This document shows, piece by piece, positions 26,981-35,460 of a stretch of 64,000 nucleotides of DNA. The stretch lies in contig NZ_JAOCZP010000005.1 of the NCBI RefSeq assembly GCF_025336525.1, positions 310,001 through 374,000 on the forward strand. Reading direction: 5' to 3'. The notes beneath the pieces are model-generated. The model made no database searches. It was given only the letters and a program-made list of their open reading frames with translations, and was not told the origin of the DNA. This DNA comes from Chelativorans salis. Lineage in GTDB: Bacteria; Pseudomonadota; Alphaproteobacteria; Rhizobiales; Rhizobiaceae. Each line of letters begins with the position of its first letter. The first letter of the stretch is position 1. The position numbers were made by a program, and so were the translations under genes.

Positions 26981-27706
26981 CTACATTCCCGTCGAAGCAT
27001 GGCTGGACCGATTATCGCGATCGCGCTGCAGCCAAGCCAAGCACTCGTCAAGTGCGTCCAGACTAGTGATACGTGCATGAGGCTCATGAGCGGCACTGGG
27101 AGCTGGGAGATGATGAATCCGCTCCGGACGTACAATCTGTACGGTGCACCACCCACGAGCGCGAGGAGTGACGAAATCCTTGACCGGATTGTCCGCAACG
27201 TAAGCGAGTGGGAGGCCCATAGGTGCTGCCCACGTCTCGATGCGGGCGAAGGCGCGCGGATGCGGCTTGTGGAAGCCCTGGCCCAGCGCCCCGGTGCAGA
27301 TGATGCAGCTGATGAATTCCTCGATCCCCAATGCTTGCGTTTTCGCCCGTTGCACGGTGCTCCGGCCATCAGTTATCATCGCGCATGGAATCTCGCGGGA
27401 GCGCGAACCGAAATAGCGCGCTGCGTCAGCGGTCAGGTTGATGCTCGGTCGATGCGATTGGTAAACTTCGATGAGTTGGACAACCAGCCGGTGATCTGGG
27501 GCCAGGCCAAGGGTCTTCAGTCCTTGGTCGAAAACGCGGGACCGTTCTCCGGCCGCAAACAGCCTAAGGCACACCTCGCCAAGCCCCTCCACTCCGGCCG
27601 TCGCGCGGAACCAAGCATCTGCGGCGGCAAAACCGCTTATCACGAAATCGCGCTCCAGGTACAAGGTGTCGTCGAGGTCAAAAACGATCAGCGCTGGCGT
27701 GACCAT
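26981..27706 (-). CDS. HAD-superfamily hydrolase
   Basis: This 241-residue HAD phosphatase shows motif I IVFDLDDTLY (nucleophile Asp at residue 10), motif II MITDGRS (near 109), the motif III Lys region and motif IV YVADNPVKDFVTP. It lies 6 bp after an ATP-grasp gene, a pairing found repeatedly in polysaccharide clusters, where the two modify a nucleotide-linked or small-molecule substituent. The substrate is unknown. Confidence 0.85.
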   Translation of the reverse strand: MVTPALIVFDLDDTLYLERDFVISGFAAADAWFRATAGVEGLGEVCLRLFAAGERSRVFDQGLKTLGLAPDHRLVVQLIEVYQSHRPSINLTADAARYFGSRSREIPCAMITDGRSTVQRAKTQALGIEEFISCIICTGALGQGFHKPHPRAFARIETWAAPMGLPLAYVADNPVKDFVTPRARGWCTVQIVRPERIHHLPAPSAAHEPHARITSLDALDECLAWLQRDRDNRSSHASTGM

Positions 27707-27712
27707 AGCCTG

Positions 27713-28675
27713 CTACCCGCATAGAATCGCTGCATCGTAGCGCAGCATCAACGCTCCGGCGCGCCAATCGTCATGTACGGTCGACGGCAGGCCGGCCACC
27801 TCCTCCAGCAGCCAGCGCGTGTATTCCGCACCCGCATAGTGAACGAGTGGATAACCTCCGCCAAAGCGCGCATTTATGTCGAAGACGCAAGGCCCGATCC
27901 TGTTGTCCACGATCACCTGGAAGCAAAGGACGCCGCGCGCCAGCGGTAGCGCCCGCGCGACGTCTTCTGCTAATCGACGCAGCATCGGATCGCGCTCCGT
28001 CTGCCCCTTCTCAACTTCTCCGGCCCGAATGCGCAAACGTCGATGCGCCACAGCACTGCGCAACACGCCTGCCTGGTCGATAAATATGTTGACCGTATAT
28101 TCCGGGCCGATGAGCAACTGCTGCAATATCATTGGTTCCTCGGGGGCATCAGGCAGATCCGCGGAACTGCTCGCCACCTTGGCGTTGCGGCTTGCGCTGC
28201 CACCCGAGGGCTTCAGGAACATCGGCCAAACGATCGGATAGGGGTAGGCGTGTGCCGCCTCGAGCGGTACGGTCCGAGGCACCGGGACGCCGGCTGCTGC
28301 CATCACCTGAGCCGTCTTGAGCTTGTCGCGGACCACGTCGATGACGCAGGGCGGGCTGACATGCACGCGCGCGCCGCTTGCCTCGAATCGTTCCGCGGCG
28401 GCGGCAAGCGGGGCAAGTTCCGGATCGATCGTCGGGACGACAAGCTGGACACCGCGCTCGCGCACAATCCCCAACATAGCATCCACGAAGGCGAAGTCAT
28501 CGCACTTTGGCACAGTATACGCCCGATCGGCCACCTGGCAGGCGGCACTAAGGTGCGGCTCCCGATCGCATGCAAGCACCTCGAGCTCGATTCCCATCGC
28601 CGCTGCGGATCTGCGGAAACACTTGATGAGTTCGACCCGTCGCCCCGCTGACGAAAGCAGGATCGTAATATGCAT
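27713..28675 (-). CDS. ATP-grasp domain ligase
   Basis: This 320-residue protein resembles the carbamoyl-phosphate-synthase-like ATP-grasp family: ITILLSSAGRRVELIKCFRR at the N-terminus, FLKPSGGSASRN as the ATP-binding loop near residue 153, and FDINARFGGGYPLVHYAGAEY with the metal-binding acidic residues. Such enzymes form an acyl-phosphate and ligate it to an amine. Next to HAD and DegT genes, it may attach an amino acid or other acid to an amino sugar. The order DegT, ATP-grasp, HAD has gaps of only 30 and 6 bp. Confidence 0.83.
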   Translation of the reverse strand: MHITILLSSAGRRVELIKCFRRSAAAMGIELEVLACDREPHLSAACQVADRAYTVPKCDDFAFVDAMLGIVRERGVQLVVPTIDPELAPLAAAAERFEASGARVHVSPPCVIDVVRDKLKTAQVMAAAGVPVPRTVPLEAAHAYPYPIVWPMFLKPSGGSASRNAKVASSSADLPDAPEEPMILQQLLIGPEYTVNIFIDQAGVLRSAVAHRRLRIRAGEVEKGQTERDPMLRRLAEDVARALPLARGVLCFQVIVDNRIGPCVFDINARFGGGYPLVHYAGAEYTRWLLEEVAGLPSTVHDDWRAGALMLRYDAAILCG

Positions 28676-28705
28676 CTGTTTCGTGCCACCCTGCTCCGTT
28701 GATGG

Positions 28706-29998
28706 TCACCACGCAAGGGCCGCGCGCCGTTGTGCGATGCCAGGCACCACATCGGCCGTAGCCGTCTGCATCACCTTGCGCATGATCCCGGCCGCCTTGC
28801 GCATGGCGGCGGGGCTCTGGCACGGATCGACCAGGAACGCCAAGCTCGTCTCACCGAGTGCGGCAGAGATCGGAAGCCGCTCGGGTGGCGCCATACCGGA
28901 ATCCATGAAGGCTTTTTCCCGATAGATTTCGGGACAGCTCCCAGTGAAACAGGCAACACCCGAGACATTGAGTGCCGACAGGATCCTATCCCGGTTCCAG
29001 CCATTCTTGAGCCTCTCGGGACGCACGAATGTGTAAAAGCGGTACCACGCGTGGCGGATGTGCGGCGGCGGCTGCGGCGTTCTCAACCCGGGGAGGTCGT
29101 GCAGGGCATCGATCAGAATGGCCGCATTCGCTGCGCGCCGCGATTGCCATTCAGGCAGCCGGTTGAGCTGCCTCAGGCCTATCGCCGCCTGGACTTCCGT
29201 CATCCGATAGTTGGAGCCGAAACTTTCATGAAGCCAACGAAAGCCGGGTGCATGGCCTCTGTGGATCACTGCCTCATAAGCCTTGCCGTGGTCCTTTCGG
29301 CTCCAGGCCCGGTTCCAGATCGCTTCGTCGTCCATCGCCAGAAGCCCGCCTTCCCCGCCGGTACTCAGGATTTTGTCCTGGCAGAAGGAAAAGGCCGACA
29401 AATCGCCGAAGCTCCCGACCGGATGGCCGGCATATGCAGCGCCGTGCGCCTGGGCGCAATCCTCGATCACGACGATACCATGCTTACGCGCAAGGCGCAT
29501 GATCGGCGGCATGTCGGCGGGCCACCCTGCCAGGTGAACCACGATGATGGCCCGGGTGCGCGGCGTCAGCACCGCCGCGATGCTGCTCGCGGTTATGGCC
29601 TGGCATTCAGGGTCGACATCGGCGAATACGGGTACGCCGCCTGCCATTGGCACGCAGGCGGCCGAGGCGACAAAGCTGCGTGGCGTGACGATGACCTCCT
29701 CGCCCGGCTGAAGACCAATCGCATGGAGCGCGACATCAAGTGCCACGGTTCCGTTCGCCAGGGCGATCGCGTGGCGACGGCCGAGCAGCGCAGCATAGGC
29801 AGCCTCAAACTCGGCCACCTTGCCACCTGTCCACGCATTGACCTTACCGGACCGCAGTACGGCCACGACGTCCTCGATCTGCTCCTCGTCATAGTGAGGC
29901 CACCGGTTTCCAACCGCCGGGTCGCGCACCGGCTGCCCCGCGCCGGCGCCGAACTTACGCGCCTGTACTCGCTTGGCAGCCAAGTTGTTGTCCATCAT
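28706..29998 (-). CDS. DegT/DnrJ/EryC1/StrS aminotransferase
   Basis: This 430-residue PLP enzyme aminates a keto sugar. The Schiff-base Lys is in SFCQDKILSTGGEGG (around residue 210), and the PLP phosphate site is ALANGTVALDVALHAIGL (around 83). ATG 29998 is favoured by GAGGAG seven bases upstream. The N-terminal residues MDNNLAAKRV before the true fold recall MDNDLAAKG of the capD-like gene. It probably acts on the CapD product to give a 4-amino-6-deoxy sugar, and leads the operon with the ATP-grasp and HAD genes. Confidence 0.9.
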   Translation of the reverse strand: MMDNNLAAKRVQARKFGAGAGQPVRDPAVGNRWPHYDEEQIEDVVAVLRSGKVNAWTGGKVAEFEAAYAALLGRRHAIALANGTVALDVALHAIGLQPGEEVIVTPRSFVASAACVPMAGGVPVFADVDPECQAITASSIAAVLTPRTRAIIVVHLAGWPADMPPIMRLARKHGIVVIEDCAQAHGAAYAGHPVGSFGDLSAFSFCQDKILSTGGEGGLLAMDDEAIWNRAWSRKDHGKAYEAVIHRGHAPGFRWLHESFGSNYRMTEVQAAIGLRQLNRLPEWQSRRAANAAILIDALHDLPGLRTPQPPPHIRHAWYRFYTFVRPERLKNGWNRDRILSALNVSGVACFTGSCPEIYREKAFMDSGMAPPERLPISAALGETSLAFLVDPCQSPAAMRKAAGIMRKVMQTATADVVPGIAQRRAALAW

Positions 29999-30120
29999 GA
30001 CCAACTCCTCTATCGAACAGCGGTAGGATGAAGGTGTGCTTTCACACGCTACTCCGTTGCCGAGAACCCGCCCTGTTGCCGAGGACCAAGCAGACAGCCT
30101 TGGTGCATTCCCGTCTCCAG

Positions 30121-30212
30121 TATCCTGAGAGGGCAGACTTGTGTTGCAAATGCGCGTGATACCCAGGGCTTGTCAGTTAAACCCCGCCTCAGGTTCCGGT
30201 TTTGCGCAGTTG
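30121..30212 (-). repeat. Conserved upstream element, copy B
   Basis: On the plus strand this copy carries TATCCTGAG (30121-30129), TTGCAAATGCGCG (30144-30156), TGTCAGTTAAACCCCGC (30171-30187) and TTCCGGTTTTGCGC (30194-30207). The distance from ATCCTGAG to GTCAGTTAA is 50 bp in both B and C. It sits about 180 bp upstream of the aminotransferase start, on whose strand the core reads TTTAACTGACA. Confidence 0.75.
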
Positions 30213-30306
30213 CCGGTAGACCGGTTCAGGGCGTGCCTTCGTCAGACAGCGCGAACCGAACACGCTCCGGTAGCCCGGCAGTGCGCCGACCATTGCCTTC
30301 GCGGGA

Positions 30307-30801
30307 TCAAAGTGCGAAGGGCGGCCCCGGGTCCGAGTGAATTGCCTGGGAGTTCGAAGGGAAAACGGCGGGCTCGGTACCGTGCGCGCTTTGATTGCCG
30401 GCAGGTTCCGAACCCTTTGCCGCACGGCCATTCCCTATGCGCTTGGCAACGCAGCGACGGCGCTGGCCGACATGGCTGACCGGCACGATCATCCTCGGTG
30501 CGACCCCCCACCTGCGCACCAGCCCGCGGAAGGTCGCGGTCGCCACGAAGATCGTTTCGGCGGAGAGAACGGCTTCACGCACGCGCTTTTCGTCGCCAGC
30601 ATCGATGTAAAGGACGCCTGGGATGTTCAGCGGCAATGTCGGAACAATGGGATCCAGGATGAGATTGACCATTTGTGGCGAAATGCCGTGAAGGACAAGG
30701 CCAATAAGATGGTCCTGGCTGGCTCGGTAGCTCACCTCGATCAACTTTGCCGGCACGCAGTCGTTCGATCTGCTGATTTCTACGATGTCGTGAATATGCA
30801 T
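30307..30801 (-). CDS. Hypothetical protein
   Basis: I do not recognise this 164-residue protein. From ATG 30801 it reads MHIHDIVEISRSNDCVP, then LIGLVLHGISPQMVN and VPTLPLNIPGVLYIDAG, which is protein-like, soluble and mildly hydrophobic. After about residue 105 the sequence becomes basic and low-complexity; a second frame (30431-30189) is also protein-like near RPEPVYRQLRKTG, so a frameshift near 30430 is possible. An AAAAAACCTGACA motif lies 140 bp upstream on its strand. It sits between the aminotransferase operon and the PL10 gene. Confidence 0.45.
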   Translation of the reverse strand: MHIHDIVEISRSNDCVPAKLIEVSYRASQDHLIGLVLHGISPQMVNLILDPIVPTLPLNIPGVLYIDAGDEKRVREAVLSAETIFVATATFRGLVRRWGVAPRMIVPVSHVGQRRRCVAKRIGNGRAAKGSEPAGNQSAHGTEPAVFPSNSQAIHSDPGPPFAL

Positions 30802-30942
30802 GGACGCCTCTATATCGAGTTGTGCTGCATCCGACCCCGCGATACCCGCCTGTGTCTTCCCCTTCGCTGCCGAGGATCGGCAGACCAGCCGGAGCGTGCC
30901 ACAAGGAAGGAAGCCTGCACCCATGGGATCAGCGGCGCACTA

Positions 30943-30955
30943 TGTCAGGTTTTTT
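30943..30955 (-). promoter_or_regulatory. AAAAACCTGACA motif
   Basis: TGTCAGGTTTTTT on the plus strand reads AAAAAACCTGACA on the minus strand, upstream of the hypothetical gene starting at 30801. It matches the core of the three long elements and of sites at 48668, 48688, 48849 and 62211. Confidence 0.5.
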
Positions 30956-31088
30956 CTCCCTGCAAGCGCGCGGACAGCTCCACTAGACTTCGCCTGATGA
31001 AGGGGCCTTTCGCCACGCATCCCATAGGGTCGGCCGGGGCGAGGCTGTGCGGGTTTTGGCGGAGGAAAAATCTCACCGGCAGTGTGTC

Positions 31089-32555
31089 ATGCGATGGGTG
31101 TTGGTTCCGATTGTCTTGGCTGGTCTGACACAGCCTTCCTGGTCTCAAACGAGCACCACGGATAACCTTGTTGCGCGCGCAGAAGATCAGATGCGGAGGG
31201 CGGCCCTCTATTTTTCCGAACGGGTTGCGCGCTACGGCAGTTATGTCTGGGAAGTCTCGAGTGATCTTGAGTGGCGGTCTGGCGAAGGCGTGACGGCGGA
31301 CACGCAGGGCTGGCTCCAGCCGCCGGGCACGCCGGCTGTGGGCCGGGCGTACCTTGCCGCATTCCACGCGACGGGAGACCGGCGTTATCTAAAGGCAGCA
31401 ATCGAAACCGCCGAAGCGCTACGCGCAACACAGCTCGAATCCGGCGGCTGGTGGGCGCTGCTCGAATTCGATCCGGTGTCCCGTCTGTCCTGGTGCTATC
31501 GCGAAAACCGTGCAGAACGTCCGCCCTGCGACGAAATCGAGGGCAACAAGGAACGCAACGCGACGATCCTCGACGACAATATGTCCCAGAGCGCATTGGC
31601 GTTCCTGATGCTTGTCGACGGAACGCTGAAAGGAGGGCACGAGGGTGTACGTGAGGCTGTCGTCTACGGGCTTGGGGCCCTCCTCGATATGCAGCATCCC
31701 AATGGTGCCTGGCCCGTGCGATCCGACCGCAGGACAGCGGACGCGCTCACGGTATCGGCCTGGCGCGCACGCATGCCTGACAGGTGGTCGCGCAAATATG
31801 TAGAACCTGAGGGAGAAGTTTACATTCTCAACGATAATCTGCAGCGGGACGCGATCAGACTGTTCATCCTTGCGTATCGCCTCTATGGAGAGCCGGAGTA
31901 CCTCGCAGCCGCGCGGCGCGGCGGAGAGTTTCTCTTGCGGGCTCAGATGCCGGGCGCACAGCCGGGCTGGGCTCAAACCTATAACGCCGATCTCGAGCCG
32001 ATCTGGGGACGCAAGTTCGAACCGCCTTCCATAGCCTCGAACGAGACTGCGGGTGCTGTTGATGCACTGCTCGAACTTTACGAGCTGACAGGCAAACGCC
32101 GCTACCTGGAGGGCGCCCAGAGTGCGGCCAAGTGGCTGAGCAACGTGCAACTTCCGGACGAAGATTGGGCACGCTTTTACGAGCTTGGCTCCGGCGCCCC
32201 GCTCTATTTCGATGCCGAATACAACCTTTCCTATTCGGCACGGGAGGCCCCGGACCACTACAGCTTCAAAGGAGGATTCGACATCGCGCACGTACTGGAG
32301 CGCATGGAGGATGTCGGCCGTGACGACGTGGATACCGGCAAGTCGCCTAACGCTCGGCATGGCATCCCAGAAGCCGAGATAGAAGAAATCCTGGCAACGA
32401 CCGATCGCCAAGGCCGGTGGGTGGAGGACGGGAAAATAAGGTCCGAGACGTTTGTCGGCAATCTCGGCCGCCTCGCCCAGTTTATCGCTCACGCAAGGGG
32501 CCGCCCGATACCGGACCCAACGAAGCTTTTGCCGCTGCCAACTGCGGAGCCGTAG
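31089..32555 (+). CDS. Secreted pectate lyase, family PL10
   Basis: This 488-residue protein has a signal peptide (RWVLVPIVLAGLTQPSWSQ) and an (alpha/alpha) toroid-type pectic lyase domain: ESGGWWALLEFD, ATILDDNMSQSALAFLML (around residues 156-173), MQHPNGAWPV and YILNDNLQRDAIRLFILAYRLYG. These match PL10 (PelA-type) lyases, which cleave polygalacturonate by beta-elimination. Lying inside a polysaccharide locus that also makes UDP-GalA, it probably trims or releases the cell's own polymer. The alternative is plant pectin degradation. Confidence 0.85.
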   Translation: MRWVLVPIVLAGLTQPSWSQTSTTDNLVARAEDQMRRAALYFSERVARYGSYVWEVSSDLEWRSGEGVTADTQGWLQPPGTPAVGRAYLAAFHATGDRRYLKAAIETAEALRATQLESGGWWALLEFDPVSRLSWCYRENRAERPPCDEIEGNKERNATILDDNMSQSALAFLMLVDGTLKGGHEGVREAVVYGLGALLDMQHPNGAWPVRSDRRTADALTVSAWRARMPDRWSRKYVEPEGEVYILNDNLQRDAIRLFILAYRLYGEPEYLAAARRGGEFLLRAQMPGAQPGWAQTYNADLEPIWGRKFEPPSIASNETAGAVDALLELYELTGKRRYLEGAQSAAKWLSNVQLPDEDWARFYELGSGAPLYFDAEYNLSYSAREAPDHYSFKGGFDIAHVLERMEDVGRDDVDTGKSPNARHGIPEAEIEEILATTDRQGRWVEDGKIRSETFVGNLGRLAQFIAHARGRPIPDPTKLLPLPTAEP

Positions 32556-32605
32556 CCAGGCAAGTTCGGGCTTCGCCACGGGAGCCGGTGTCCAAGGAGG
32601 GGAGA

Positions 32606-34027
32606 GTGCCCGGAAAAGAGGAACGGGAAGGAGGGAAACGGCTTGCCCTTGCCGCCTGCACAACTGTTGCGCTCTATTTCCTGGCAAGCACGCTTTATGC
32701 ATTGGTGAACCTCGATGCGTTCGCCTCCGCCAAACCGCAGTTTCTGCGCTATGTGCTTGCACCTGCCCTGGTGGGAGCGAGTTTCCTAGTGATCGGTCTT
32801 TTGGCAAAGCCACGGTGGTCGAGACCGATCGGCATATACGGGCTGAGCCTTTTGATAGGGCTCTTCCTTTTTGAGGGATTTCTGACAATCCGCCAGCTGT
32901 CGGTGCACTTCGCCTCGCTCGGCCGGCTCGATCAACATCAGCGCGCCATACTGGCGCACGAAGAGGATTTTGTTCGCGGGTTCACTCTGCGACGGCTCAA
33001 TCTTCTTGCCGGCGTGGAGGACTTGCCGGAATCGATGCTGGCTGGCTTTCCAGGTTCAACAACGCTGCTATGTTCACCGCCTGGGCAGGCCATCACCTAC
33101 AAGGCCGATCGGTACGGCTTCAACAATCCGAACACTGTCTATGAAGCTCCTGTCGATCTCATGCTTCTCGGCGACTCGTTCGTGGAAGGCTTCTGTCTCA
33201 AATCAGGTGAGGATTTGGCGTCGCGGCTGCGGCAGCGCGGCCCGAACACCGTGAGCATGGGGATACGCGGCAACGGTCCACTGATCGAACTTGCCACGGT
33301 CGGACGCTATGGCCCGTTGCTCAAGCCTGCGCATGTGGTGATGGCCTTTTTCGAAGGGAACGACTGGGAAAATCTTGAGCGTTCGCTGAACGAGCCCTGG
33401 CTTCGCGCAGCGCTCCGGGCAAACGCCAGATTCGGCTCACCGGAAGGCGCGGCTCAGACTGTTGATAAAGCCCGCTCCGTCATGGAACAGATCAACAAGG
33501 ATGATGTGACGATGGCGGACCTGGTCGCACGGAGATCGTTCCTGCGCAATTTCGCCGCTCTCCAGATGACGGGAACCTCGCTCGGACTCCTGTATCCGAA
33601 GATCTCTGTGGAGATCCCAGAATTCCAGCAGGCATTGAGGCGTGCCAGGGAACTCACCGAAAGCTGGGGCGGATGTTTCTCCCTCCTGTACATACCGCGC
33701 GTAGACCGTTTCGTCGGCGTCTTCCCGTCTGATGCCGGCTTCGACCAGCTGCTCGATCTCGTGCTTGACGCTGCGGCTGCCGAACGGGTCCCGGTGATCG
33801 ATCTGAATACGGCCTTCCATCGGCAGCCGCAGCCGGCGCGCATGTATGCCCCCGACGCGCATTTCAGCCGGGAAGGCACCGTTCTGGCCGCCGAAACGAT
33901 CCTCCGATCTCTGGCCACGCACCGTTCCTCATCCGGTGAGCGCTGTGCCCGGCTTACGATCGGGGAGACGGCCAAGTCGGCGGCACGATCCCCCGAGAAG
34001 TATACGCGCCCGGGATCCGGAGGCTGA
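32606..34027 (+). CDS. Membrane-anchored SGNH/GDSL-type hydrolase or acyltransferase
   Basis: This 473-residue protein has three N-terminal hydrophobic segments (residues about 15-105) followed by an SGNH-like domain facing the periplasm. Blocks visible are LLGDSFVEGF (Ser nucleophile), MGIRGNGPLIE (Gly), FFEGNDWEN (Asn) and YAPDAHFSREG (Asp/His). GTG 32606 is chosen because AAGGAGGGGAG ends just before it. Proteins of this layout add or remove O-acyl groups on exported polysaccharide. It follows the PL10 gene by 50 bp on the same strand and ends 34 bp from a convergent second SGNH gene. Confidence 0.8.
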   Translation: MPGKEEREGGKRLALAACTTVALYFLASTLYALVNLDAFASAKPQFLRYVLAPALVGASFLVIGLLAKPRWSRPIGIYGLSLLIGLFLFEGFLTIRQLSVHFASLGRLDQHQRAILAHEEDFVRGFTLRRLNLLAGVEDLPESMLAGFPGSTTLLCSPPGQAITYKADRYGFNNPNTVYEAPVDLMLLGDSFVEGFCLKSGEDLASRLRQRGPNTVSMGIRGNGPLIELATVGRYGPLLKPAHVVMAFFEGNDWENLERSLNEPWLRAALRANARFGSPEGAAQTVDKARSVMEQINKDDVTMADLVARRSFLRNFAALQMTGTSLGLLYPKISVEIPEFQQALRRARELTESWGGCFSLLYIPRVDRFVGVFPSDAGFDQLLDLVLDAAAAERVPVIDLNTAFHRQPQPARMYAPDAHFSREGTVLAAETILRSLATHRSSSGERCARLTIGETAKSAARSPEKYTRPGSGG

Positions 34028-34061
34028 TTCGGCGGGGCGTTGATTGGGGCGAGGTGGCCGG

Positions 34062-35384
34062 TTAGATCGGCTGCACCCACTCCAGATAGTCATCCGTCAG
34101 CGAACAGTCCGGCGAGATAGCCGGCTGTTGAACGAACTCCCGCTCCGACGCGATGCCGCCCGGCCCGCCGTGCCAGCCTTCCTCCATCCATTGGTCGAGA
34201 ACCTCCGCCACGAGGAAGTGACCGTACGGAGTTAAATGTTTGTCTATGACACCGTAGGTGCGGGACGGATCCGCTTCCACCAGCCGCGGCGTGACGTCGA
34301 GGAGATGTGCATTCGCCGTCTCTGAGACGAAGGCACGCAGCATTTCCCGCTGACGTTCCGGGGCCATGCCGTCGTCCCTGCCGACGATCTCCGGCCAGCC
34401 GGGGATTGCCAGCAAAAGCAGATCGGCATTGTTCGCCCGCGCTGCTTCTGCCAGCGCCACAAGCAGGCGCCTCGTCAGCTCCAGCGCATTGTCGATGTCG
34501 CGACGGGCATCCCAGTTTTCGAAATGTGAGCGAATGGAGAAGTTGTAGACGATGCGGTAGAGGCTGCTCACTCGCCAGATAAATTTGTGCACCTCGAGAA
34601 GGAATATGGTGCTCTCGGTTGTCTTGGCCGTGATCTTCTCGAAATCAACCTCGATGCCGTCCCCTGCCCGCTTGGCGCGTTCAACATTGTCGTCGAGGTC
34701 GTTGGGCAAGGTGAACTGCTGGATCACCAGCCGGTGCGGCAGCGTGGCTCCCTTGTCCCGATAGAGTTCGAGGGTATTCGCCTGGCCATAGCCGCCGACG
34801 CCGTAGATGTGAAATCCCATGTCGGGATGCCATTGGTTCATCAGGCTGGCAAAGGTCTCGTGCTCGTTGACCAGCGTTCCCCGCAGCATGGAATCGCCAA
34901 GGACAATCACCCGTTCGCCGTCGTGGCTTTGATTGTCCCGAAACCCTTCTTCGTTCACCCGCACGTAGTACCAGGGGTCGAGCCGGCTATTTCGCTCGAA
35001 GTAGCTCGCGCCGGGAGACTCGGTATAGCCGAAGACGGGATGCTCCACATGGCGCGTATAAGGTGGCGAACAGAACAGGTATTTGCCTTCATTGGCCTGG
35101 ACCTGAAACTGCGGAAACGCCGCCAGAAACGTCTCGAAAAGAGCCACCACAAAGGCGATCGAGAGCCCCAGGAGCAGAAGATTTCCCGCTATTGCGGCGG
35201 CCCTGCCTCGCGCCTTGCGGCCGACACGCCCGGTTGGTGTCTCGACCGCAGAGCCGGTGTCATGCCTCGTGCCGGCGACAGCCGTCTCGGTGGAGAGTTC
35301 AAGGGGGCTGACCATCGCGGAACGTGTATCCGCCTCGCGATAAAAGGGCCGCCGCGCCATCGGCAGACGGATACGCTTCACCAT
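34062..35384 (-). CDS. SGNH/GDSL hydrolase-like protein, SxtL-like position
   Basis: This 440-residue protein has one transmembrane segment (NLLLLGLSIAFVVALFETFL, around residues 68-87) and a periplasmic SGNH fold: VIVLGDSMLRGTLV (block I Ser near 165), GVGGYGQANTLE (block II) and DKHLTPYGHFLVAEVL (block V Asp-His). The block III Asn may be the one in FTLPNDLDDN. It lies 76 bp after the carbamoyltransferase on the same strand. In saxitoxin clusters a GDSL protein (SxtL) accompanies sxtI, sxtJ and sxtK, so the position is suggestive. Likely O-esterase or acyltransferase on the polymer. Confidence 0.8.
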   Translation of the reverse strand: MVKRIRLPMARRPFYREADTRSAMVSPLELSTETAVAGTRHDTGSAVETPTGRVGRKARGRAAAIAGNLLLLGLSIAFVVALFETFLAAFPQFQVQANEGKYLFCSPPYTRHVEHPVFGYTESPGASYFERNSRLDPWYYVRVNEEGFRDNQSHDGERVIVLGDSMLRGTLVNEHETFASLMNQWHPDMGFHIYGVGGYGQANTLELYRDKGATLPHRLVIQQFTLPNDLDDNVERAKRAGDGIEVDFEKITAKTTESTIFLLEVHKFIWRVSSLYRIVYNFSIRSHFENWDARRDIDNALELTRRLLVALAEAARANNADLLLLAIPGWPEIVGRDDGMAPERQREMLRAFVSETANAHLLDVTPRLVEADPSRTYGVIDKHLTPYGHFLVAEVLDQWMEEGWHGGPGGIASEREFVQQPAISPDCSLTDDYLEWVQPI

Positions 35385-35460
35385 CCTGGCTCCCCTGCCC
35401 GCCGGCTCTCATGGAATCGGCCAAGACTCCGCTCAGCCGAAAACCTGCCGGACAGCGGCA

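Noticed and set aside
28730-30031. Plus-strand open frame of 433 codons
   Set aside because: It is antisense to the aminotransferase, which has complete PLP motifs.
31419-32888. Minus-strand open frame of 489 codons
   Set aside because: It is antisense to the PL10 and SGNH genes and carries no domain.
35438-35455. AAAACCTGCCGGACAG as another copy of the AACCTGACA motif
   Set aside because: The CTGAC core is interrupted and the orientation does not match the downstream minus-strand gene.
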